A program made the position numbers and the translations under genes. Below are positions 26,101-31,449 of a stretch of DNA of 39,547 nt, one piece after another. Origin of the DNA: Waddliaceae bacterium (GTDB lineage: Bacteria; Chlamydiota; Chlamydiia; Chlamydiales; GCA-2709385); the NCBI GenBank assembly GCA_002709385.1, contig PAQS01000049.1, positions 1 through 39,547 of the forward strand, read 5' to 3'. Every line of letters starts with the position of its first letter. Position 1 is the first letter of the stretch. The notes below the pieces were generated by a model. That model had not been told where the DNA came from and did no database searches. It saw nothing but the letters and a program-made list of their open reading frames with translations.

Positions 26101-26252
26101 AGAAATCTTAAACCAAGAAGTTTTATTGCGATTACTAAACCTTTTTTCTGAGCTACAATACTTTCGCTATCTTCACCTAGGTTTTTAACCATAAGAAAGT
26201 ATTTATCAGGGTTATTAGAAAAGTCGTCATTAACAAAATCAAAGTTTGTCAT
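23190..26252 (-). CDS. Large multidomain protein with repeated SH2-like segments and possible Cys-hydrolase core
   Basis: Not a named family; 1020 residues from the ATG at 26252 (GGAA seven bases ahead; an in-frame ATG at 26264 lacks one). Four segments carry an SH2-like FLVRxS signature: NLWNIRKSKS (about 142-214), YRITRSSLDS (741-818), LFRARKSSNP (831-918) and LYQARKSSNP (921-1013). In each, a Trp or Leu-rich helix precedes the motif in part, beta strands follow, and an F/L-x-dL helix ends the unit (WKSFADIEQAL; KNLDDL; EDLGDL). The last two copies share the identical stretch ARKSSNPTTPNRFVI. The centre has H405 (GFSQHFVPL), N432 (LFNLGAGAD) and C537 (QKMGDCTAKGQW), a spacing I associate with papain-like hydrolases of intracellular bacteria. 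Host phosphotyrosine signalling is the suggested target; all function here is inference. Confidence 0.7.
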   Translation of the reverse strand: MTNFDFVNDDFSNNPDKYFLMVKNLGEDSESIVAQKKGLVIAIKLLGLRFLEFIGKSNEFSETTNLKIIFNKLETNNEAKNQAFVKLGKRIENFNNKQTDESEKITLETRVNSIAIPSISNRDATQPFFNQILNHPENYQSNLWNIRKSKSRAQTLVWESTEDQHLRVYLTLKDNKVEVRNLNRYKDKPVFSFESEKWKQWKSFADIEQALKDAFPKETSPSAQNARVSDQNIETLLLAKIDSLDISSQEVKKGLKDLHKNIVNTEYPSEETRLTILAACSGDARYADRSFSTSTVRNRSAEGPGSHIATFHFLKGLTEYREHLRETGKLTKDFDEKLQVMQEEHMTLYLSTLLRKKIKSSPRNSPQQTAYINAATALLRADIERVMSSPSPHARGAWLSGFSQHFVPLRYEKVIQKDGTVKTNVLRMSLFNLGAGADNTQEQLENDHMFNETRLGSKTADGSIEFSINDIRSKMGSFQNFCTKIVKNAALGGYRDYAEFVNKTSPSAQVPLINIPQNQRNSLETIIVQKTQKMGDCTAKGQWAMLKKGFSRFNLTRDQYRDFKEFMDDFNLENGKPNKSFVAKSRISSRGSLSDQEMYQIAWSKKVNRSPQALLRLQDQKDQLAQDRKWELECVRIPISSASSNSNTTLTLKDLFQGKDRVVIGPPSIGNQPHTTYYLTPNYNRRLELFLDRNTGKVTVKTNEKTVSLEEFENSPLLSKIPQNSFRKDMEKQNYCSNTSEMDDWLSSKPSKGDYRITRSSLDSAWYELVQVVNHSAEIERYLIQTENNEQIRMWPKGTSLHDTEHSIIMTSDELHKTLNTIVPSPPPHRDFTQWLLEESSQTNLFRARKSSNPTTPNRFVIETKPPQVIPAFYAFIEGNDLVMQYHPDSGINNNTVVRFKINELNRCKNLDDLSNQFESKKLQQWLLSDSSQTHLYQARKSSNPTTPNRFVIQEKGTPPRSYLYVQLEEQSVTVSFHPESNIRDYRVFRFLFSHLVYCEDLGDLEAIFRANMYPPQFPT
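23395..23711 (-). repeat. Perfect 44-bp direct repeat within the SH2-like gene
   Basis: Bases 23395-23438 and 23668-23711 are identical over 44 bp and lie 273 bp (91 codons) apart, in frame. Flanking sequence in the two modules is related but diverged. The identical core marks recent gene conversion or strong constraint on the ARKSSNPTTPNRFVI motif. Recombination between copies would delete exactly one module without a frameshift. Confidence 0.9.
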
Positions 26253-26280
26253 TGTTATTTCCATTAAGTTGTTTTCTTAT

Positions 26281-26286
26281 ATTATA
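26281..26286 (-). promoter_or_regulatory. Candidate -10 element for the SH2-like operon
   Basis: A perfect TATAAT on the minus strand, about 29 bp ahead of the chosen ATG. The 17-bp-distant -35 position is A-rich and not a good TTGACA match, so either an activator helps or AT-rich upstream DNA suffices. Confidence 0.45.
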
Positions 26287-26330
26287 CTAAAAATAACATT
26301 TTACTTTTGTTTTGTTTGGTAAATTTTTTG

Positions 26331-27350
26331 TTAATTTGTGGTGTAAGTTTTTTCTAAATTAGAAGCGATTTTAGTGCAGTGTTGGTGGCAATTATCAATA
26401 AAGAGATGGAAGGATTTTTGTTGGCCACCACAGATTGTGCCAGCCAGGTAAATTCCAGGAATAGAGCTTTCCATGGTTTCTGGGTTGAAATAAGGACTAG
26501 AAGCAGGGCCTGTACAGTCAAGGCCTAGCTTCTCGATAATTGAACGATCAGCTTCATAACCCGTCATTAATAAGACAAAATCAGCGCGAACACATAACTC
26601 TTTTAACTCTTCTGCGTGTAGCAGCTTAACATAATCTTGATGGATTTCAATTGGACTAGTTCGTAAAAGCACTCGAATTTCTTTATTGCGTACACGAGAT
26701 TCAAATTCAGGGAGAACCCAAGGACGAATCGCTCCACGCTTTAGTAAAGGGCGGCGGTAAGATAATGTAACTTTTGCCCCAGCCCTACAGCATTGCAAAG
26801 CAGCTTCAATAGCAGAGCTTCTACCACCTACTAAAAGAACCCGTTGTTGGAAAAACTCATGGGCATCGCTAAAAGCATGGCGAACATGAGGAAGGTGCTC
26901 ACCTGGAATTTCTAATGTATGGGGACGATGCATACAACCAGAGGCTAAAACAAGCTTTTGTGCCCTGGTATAGTGTATCTTTCCAGATCGACGACTTTCC
27001 AAAAGGAAAGATCCATCAAATAAGCGCTCAACATGTACGATTTCTTCGTAGCTACGGATCTGCAGTTGGTTCTGTATGACCAAGCTACGCATGTAAGCAA
27101 GATACTGTTCACGAGTACAGCGATCGTTATCGCTAGTTTGTAAAGGGATACCTGCAAGGCTTAAACGATCATTGGGGCTGTAAAAGCGCATCTGTGGATG
27201 GAAAGCAAAAATTGTTTGCCCCACTTGTCCACGCTCAAACTGAAGATACTCAATACCACGTCTTTTCAATTCCAGGGCAAGTTCTAGACCAATAGGCCCA
27301 GCACCAATGATCGCAACATCGGTTTCTAATGGAGAGGTGCTAGATGACAC
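26331..27350 (-). CDS. YpdA-family FAD/NAD(P)-dependent oxidoreductase
   Basis: Thioredoxin-reductase-like flavoprotein. The FAD-binding motif is VAIIGAGPIGLELALEL. The second nucleotide motif is VLLVGGRSSAIEAALQC. The C-terminal FAD motif is GIYLAGTICGG. The family marker FHPQMRFYSPNDRLSLAGIP sits near the start, as in YpdA, the bacillithiol-disulfide reductase of Firmicutes. Homologs also occur in bacteria without bacillithiol, so the disulfide substrate here is open. The frame continues upstream to 27482, but that part is the DUF423 gene read in another frame. I start it at the GTG ending at 27350, which overlaps the DUF423 stop (TAGTG) with AAAGAG ahead. This gives 339 residues, the normal size. 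Confidence 0.85.
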   Translation of the reverse strand: MSSSTSPLETDVAIIGAGPIGLELALELKRRGIEYLQFERGQVGQTIFAFHPQMRFYSPNDRLSLAGIPLQTSDNDRCTREQYLAYMRSLVIQNQLQIRSYEEIVHVERLFDGSFLLESRRSGKIHYTRAQKLVLASGCMHRPHTLEIPGEHLPHVRHAFSDAHEFFQQRVLLVGGRSSAIEAALQCCRAGAKVTLSYRRPLLKRGAIRPWVLPEFESRVRNKEIRVLLRTSPIEIHQDYVKLLHAEELKELCVRADFVLLMTGYEADRSIIEKLGLDCTGPASSPYFNPETMESSIPGIYLAGTICGGQQKSFHLFIDNCHQHCTKIASNLEKTYTTN

Positions 27351-27724
27351 TAGAGACTCTTTAGCCCCCAAGCCATATACGCCCAACCAAGAAGAAGGAG
27401 AACGCCACCTAGTGGGGTAATGGCTCCTAAAATACGGGTGCCAGTGAGAGCAAGAGCATAAAGACTTCCTGAAAAAAGACAAATTCCACTAATAAAACAA
27501 TAGCCAGCCCAAACAAATTCCTTAGGTTGACCCAATTGAAACATAAGCCCCAAACCTAACAAAGCCAAAGCATGATACATATGATAACGCACACCTACCT
27601 CAAAAACAGCAGCCATTTCAGTGCTTAAACGCGTTTTTAAGTAATGTGCAGCAAAAGCACCGATACCTACTGCTGTAAAACCTAAGAGGGCAGATGAAAG
27701 CAAGAACGTTTTGTAAGGGAGCAT
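27350..27724 (-). CDS. DUF423 (YgdD-like) small inner-membrane protein
   Basis: A 124-residue protein with four membrane helices. The family hallmarks are visible: GFTAVGIGAFAAHYLKTRLS near the N-terminus, the central VRYHMYHALALLGLG, and LFSGSLYALALTG followed by ITPLGGVLLLLGWAYMAW. Function of the family is not established. Its stop overlaps the start of the YpdA-like gene, so the two are translated together. It is divergent from the HMG-CoA lyase gene with 85 bp between starts. Confidence 0.92.
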   Translation of the reverse strand: MLPYKTFLLSSALLGFTAVGIGAFAAHYLKTRLSTEMAAVFEVGVRYHMYHALALLGLGLMFQLGQPKEFVWAGYCFISGICLFSGSLYALALTGTRILGAITPLGGVLLLLGWAYMAWGLKSL

Positions 27725-27747
27725 GAAACACCTAATGGGGTTTAAAG

Positions 27748-27776
27748 TTGGCTACGAGCTAGTATTCCTGTATAGT
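27748..27776 (+). promoter_or_regulatory. mvaB: Promoter for HMG-CoA lyase
   Basis: TTGGCT (27748-27753) and TATAGT (27771-27776) are separated by 17 bp, a good sigma-70-type match. Transcription would begin near 27783, about 27 bp ahead of the ATG, with a GAGGA ribosome site in between. Confidence 0.65.
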
Positions 27777-27809
27777 CCAATTATTGTCTATACGCGAGGA
27801 TGAAGAACG

Positions 27810-28727
27810 ATGTTTGATCATGTCAGAGACCGAGTTCGTGTTGTAGAGGTAGGACCTCGAGATGGTTTACAAAACGAGAAAAAACTTGTTAGCACTCAAG
27901 ATAAAGAAGCATTCGTACAACTCTTAATACAAGCAGGTTTTCATAGTATTGAACTAACAAGCTTTGTTAAAGCGTCTGCAATTCCTCAAATGGCCGATGC
28001 TCAAGAACTCTTTTCCTTGTTTTCCAGTGAAACAAAAGCACAGTTTCCTTGTCTTGTTCCCAATATGAAAGGTTTTGAGACAGCACGAGATCTTGGAGTT
28101 AAAGAAATCGCTCTGTTTACAGCAAGCTCTGAGAGTTTTAACCAAAAGAACATTCGAGCTTCTATTGAGGAATCTTTGCTGCGTATGGAGGCTGTTATTC
28201 AAGAAGCAAAAAAAGAAGGAATTCGTATCCGAGGATATGTTTCAACAGCATTTTATTGTCCTTATGAAGGAAAAACCTCTACGAAAAAACTGATTGAATT
28301 AAGCGAATGGTTTTTGGAAAGGGGGATATATGAGGTTTCTATTGGAGATACCATTGGTGCAGCTGGTCCAAAAGAAGTATGGAATGTTTTGGAAGAAATG
28401 AAGCAAAGTATTCCTGTAGATCGCTTAGCCATGCACTTTCATGATACTCGAGGAATGGCTATTGCAAATATTCTCACTTCACTGGAACAAGGGATACGAG
28501 TTTTTGATAGCTCTGCAGGCGGACTCGGAGGCTGCCCTTATGCAAAAGGCGCAACAGGGAATGTCGCAAGTGAAGATCTAATCTACCTACTGGATAAACT
28601 AGGTATGGAACACGGAATTAAAATGGAAGCTCTAATCGAAGCTTCCACATTCATTCTTAAATGTATAGGTAAAGAGAGTACATCAAAAGTTTATCAGACC
28701 TTTTCCGGTGATTTAGACTATGTGTAA
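27810..28727 (+). CDS. mvaB: Hydroxymethylglutaryl-CoA lyase
   Basis: Splits HMG-CoA to acetoacetate and acetyl-CoA, the last step of leucine breakdown. The TIM-barrel signature EVGPRDGLQNEKKLV holds the catalytic Arg/Asp. SFVKASAIPQMAD is the substrate strand. The metal histidines are in MHFHDTRGMA. The glycine loop with the catalytic cysteine is GGLGGCPYAKGATGNVASED. Length of 305 residues and all signatures are canonical. It has its own promoter and a GAGGA ribosome site eight bases from the ATG. Genes for the earlier leucine steps are not in the window; the BrnQ importer near the right end would supply substrate. The 15-bp gap to the converging UbiD gene leaves no clear terminator. Confidence 0.96.
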   Translation: MFDHVRDRVRVVEVGPRDGLQNEKKLVSTQDKEAFVQLLIQAGFHSIELTSFVKASAIPQMADAQELFSLFSSETKAQFPCLVPNMKGFETARDLGVKEIALFTASSESFNQKNIRASIEESLLRMEAVIQEAKKEGIRIRGYVSTAFYCPYEGKTSTKKLIELSEWFLERGIYEVSIGDTIGAAGPKEVWNVLEEMKQSIPVDRLAMHFHDTRGMAIANILTSLEQGIRVFDSSAGGLGGCPYAKGATGNVASEDLIYLLDKLGMEHGIKMEALIEASTFILKCIGKESTSKVYQTFSGDLDYV

Positions 28728-28742
28728 TTAAGAGTTAGTTGT

Positions 28743-30560
28743 TTAAATAATTCCGTGAAGACTAGCCCCTTCTTTTCGTAGTCTACTGATAGAATCTATC
28801 GTTTCGAGGTCTTCTTCTAAAATAGGCGCATGATGGGCTTTGATTCGTGCGTCGATGATAAGTGGACCTCGACATCCCCAGTGTTTATTTTTAGTGAATG
28901 CACGTACGCCATGAACATCTTTTGCCGGGTCTGAGCGAGTAAAAGTTACCCACAATAGATTATCTAAACTTTCTGCTGTAAATGCACTGTCATCAGTAAG
29001 GACAATAAGAGCCGTTCCGCCCCAGTTTTCAATAGAATCAAGACCTTCAATGATTTCCTGAAGACCTTCTTCACTATGTTTTGGGGCTTCAAGCACGATA
29101 ATTCCAGGAATAGGGATGTAGGCTTTTCGTAGAGGGTAAGGAATAGAAAATTTATTGGGTAAAACTTGGATCAGTTTGCGCCGTGGTTTACCTACGCCAC
29201 AAATGACAAGTTTTGATCCCTCGTTCAAAGCATCCCCTGAGTAATCTAGAGTATCAATAGTAGATCTAGTTTGAAAATGTAGATCACGCGTCCAATCAGC
29301 TCTTTCTAAAATATGTTGCAGAAATTCCGAAATATTCTCGATTTTCAGATTTTTTTGATCTTCTTGAGCACCAATAATAAGGTATTTTGCTAAAGAGCAT
29401 TGTCCGAATCCCAAAATAGCATTAGCAATAGTAAGAATTTCCTGCGGTCGTCTTTCAGCATAGGGAGTATAGCGCTCACTCCCCATAGCCAAGAGAAGGG
29501 GGTGTACCCCAGCTGCATCTACAGCGTGTAAGGCATGAACTCCTGGAATCTCACTTGGAACAAGTGGTCCTACTAACTCGTGAATCAAGTGGCCAAAAAT
29601 ACTATCCTCTTGCGGGGGGCGTCCCACTACTGTAAAGGGCCAAATAGCCCCTTCACGATGATAAACCTTGTCTACACTTAAAACAGGAAAAGGGTGTTGC
29701 AAACTGTAGTAGCCTAAGTGATCGCCAAAAGGGCCTTCGGGCAGTGTGTAATTGGGGATAATAGACCCTGTAATACAGAAATCCGCATCAGCACTGAGCG
29801 TATGCCCATCTTTTTCTATATAGCGAAAACGTTTTCCGGAAAGAGCTCCAGCGAAAGTAAGTTCACTGAGTCCTTCTGGACAAGGAAGCACCGCAGCTAG
29901 AGTATGAGCGGGTGATCCACCAACAAAAATACTCACCTTCAGAGGCTCACCTTTTTCAATTGCCGCAGCATGATGAATTCCAATTCCTCGGTGGATTTGG
30001 TAATGCATACCCACTTCTTCGTTTACCTTGTAACGGTTTCCAGAAACTTGGATTCGATACATTCCAAGATTACTCTTCATCAAAGAAGGATTATGTGGAT
30101 CTCGGGTGAATACTTGAGGAAGGGTAATGAACGCCCCACCATCATTCGGCCAAGAGTGGATTTGAGGTAATTGATCTATTTTTGTTTGCCCCTGCAAAAT
30201 AGCGCCCGTTCTTTGCTTCTTCGGGAGCATTTTTAAAGCTGTGAATGGGGTTTTAAGATGGCGAAAAGGAGAGCGTAATAATTGAGTGGGATCAGCTTTT
30301 AGCTCAATTAAGCGTTTTAAAGGATCGAGAGTCGATCTAAAAATAAACGCAGCTCGCTCTTTGGTACCGAAAAGATTGGAAACAGCGGGAAAAGGTGAGT
30401 TTTTCACAGACTCAAATAATAGAGCAGGACCCCCATTATTATGAACTCGTCTATGAATAGCCGCCATTTCAAGATGAGGATCCACTGTTTCACGAATACG
30501 AATAAGATGTTTATTCTCTTCTAAATCTTTTACACAAGAAGCGAGACTGTCGTAATGCAT
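28743..30560 (-). CDS. ubiD: UbiD-family decarboxylase (prenylated-FMN dependent)
   Basis: UbiD decarboxylates 4-hydroxy-3-polyprenylbenzoate in ubiquinone synthesis; relatives act on other aromatic acids, including in menaquinone synthesis via futalosine. Visible hallmarks are MHYQIHRGIGIHHAAAIEKG followed by LKVSIFVGGSPAHTLAA and LPEGLSELTFAGAL-type sequence, then the GPFGDHLGYYS loop with the catalytic Glu/Asp region. At 605 residues it is about 100 longer than E. coli UbiD, with the extra length in the C-terminal part (ITALIVLTDD-like strand and WGCRGPLIIDARIK end). The UbiX-type flavin prenyltransferase it needs is not in this window. It begins 10 bp after an orphan gene and probably shares its transcript. 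Confidence 0.9.
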   Translation of the reverse strand: MHYDSLASCVKDLEENKHLIRIRETVDPHLEMAAIHRRVHNNGGPALLFESVKNSPFPAVSNLFGTKERAAFIFRSTLDPLKRLIELKADPTQLLRSPFRHLKTPFTALKMLPKKQRTGAILQGQTKIDQLPQIHSWPNDGGAFITLPQVFTRDPHNPSLMKSNLGMYRIQVSGNRYKVNEEVGMHYQIHRGIGIHHAAAIEKGEPLKVSIFVGGSPAHTLAAVLPCPEGLSELTFAGALSGKRFRYIEKDGHTLSADADFCITGSIIPNYTLPEGPFGDHLGYYSLQHPFPVLSVDKVYHREGAIWPFTVVGRPPQEDSIFGHLIHELVGPLVPSEIPGVHALHAVDAAGVHPLLLAMGSERYTPYAERRPQEILTIANAILGFGQCSLAKYLIIGAQEDQKNLKIENISEFLQHILERADWTRDLHFQTRSTIDTLDYSGDALNEGSKLVICGVGKPRRKLIQVLPNKFSIPYPLRKAYIPIPGIIVLEAPKHSEEGLQEIIEGLDSIENWGGTALIVLTDDSAFTAESLDNLLWVTFTRSDPAKDVHGVRAFTKNKHWGCRGPLIIDARIKAHHAPILEEDLETIDSISRLRKEGASLHGII

Positions 30561-30570
30561 GGAGATACTC

Positions 30571-31206
30571 TCAATAGTTAGCTACAGAAAAATCGTCTTT
30601 CCAACGGATTTGTAGATGATCTGATAATTTAGGGAGAAAGTGTTCAATCGTTGGTAGACCTTCGGACTCTAGAATCACATTTCCGTACTCTTCATTGCAA
30701 TAAGAAGAAAGCAAACACTGGTCCCAATCTTGATTTTTCCAGTCTTTAGGGCAATGCTTTTCACTCAAATACTTGGTAAAAGAATTACGCAAAGTTCCAA
30801 GAGCTGATTCGTGTGCTTTTTGAGCTAGAGCTTGATGAGGATTAAGCAAGGTTAAAAGACGTTCTTTTTGAGTGCTACGTTCAGAATCATTGAGAAAATT
30901 CGCAAAGCCGTCTTTAATAGAAGTTTCTTCCACAGCTTTATTTGTATTTTCGGATTTACGCATTTCTAAAATACCAGATTTCCACTGATTTTCTAGGTTT
31001 CGAACTTCTTCACTACATGGTAGAACATATGTGGAGTAGAAATGTTTTCCATTTTCAATGATGCCTTTAATCTTTTCTATGCTGGCTGAGCCTGTTGAAG
31101 CTTCTGAAACGATAGAATCATATCTTTTTTGGTAAGATTCTAATTGGCTGCGCTTTTGCTCAAGATCACCGTGTATTTGAGAGAGGGTTGTACTGATTGT
31201 AGACAT
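30571..31206 (-). CDS. Orphan helical protein (211 aa) ahead of ubiD
   Basis: Not recognised. The first 90 residues are a coiled coil (SQIHGDLEQKRSQLESYQKR...). A helical middle and a Trp/Cys-containing tail follow (CPKDWKNQDWDQCLLSSYC). GAGG five bases from the ATG supports the start. No signal peptide or membrane helix. It lies between the SopB-like gene (245 bp upstream) and ubiD (10 bp downstream), all on the minus strand. Size and charge would suit a secretion chaperone or small effector of the SopB-like protein, but the sequence gives no direct evidence, and co-transcription is clearer with ubiD. Confidence 0.7.
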   Translation of the reverse strand: MSTISTTLSQIHGDLEQKRSQLESYQKRYDSIVSEASTGSASIEKIKGIIENGKHFYSTYVLPCSEEVRNLENQWKSGILEMRKSENTNKAVEETSIKDGFANFLNDSERSTQKERLLTLLNPHQALAQKAHESALGTLRNSFTKYLSEKHCPKDWKNQDWDQCLLSSYCNEEYGNVILESEGLPTIEHFLPKLSDHLQIRWKDDFSVANY

Positions 31207-31294
31207 AGCGGCCTCATTTATTGCTATTGATGATTGAATCGCAGTACCATGCCATTACAAGGTCTTAAGGCACAATAGTAAATTGTGTATTTCG

Positions 31295-31427
31295 TAGTGT
31301 TTAGTTTAAACGCGGCGAATCCAAGAAGCAGTGACGCAGCGGGATAAAAGAAGTGTGATTAAGCAAGGTCATTACTAGAAAAAATGTTTCTTTGCGATCT
31401 TTGCTTCGCCGCGTTGTTTTTTTGAAT
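31295..31427. repeat. Palindromic dispersed repeat, diverged copy of the right-end repeat
   Basis: Begins tagtgttt...tttaaacgc, runs on with cgaatccaagaa, and ends with ctttgcttcgccgcgttg and a T7 run. The same order and spacing occur in the units at 39238-39547. Terminal arms aacgcggcgaa (31309-31319) and ttcgccgcgtt (31405-31415) pair perfectly. It lies between two minus-strand genes with the T-run on the plus strand, so it is not their terminator. Confidence 0.75.
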
Positions 31428-31449
31428 TTGGAGTGAATAAACCTCTGAA

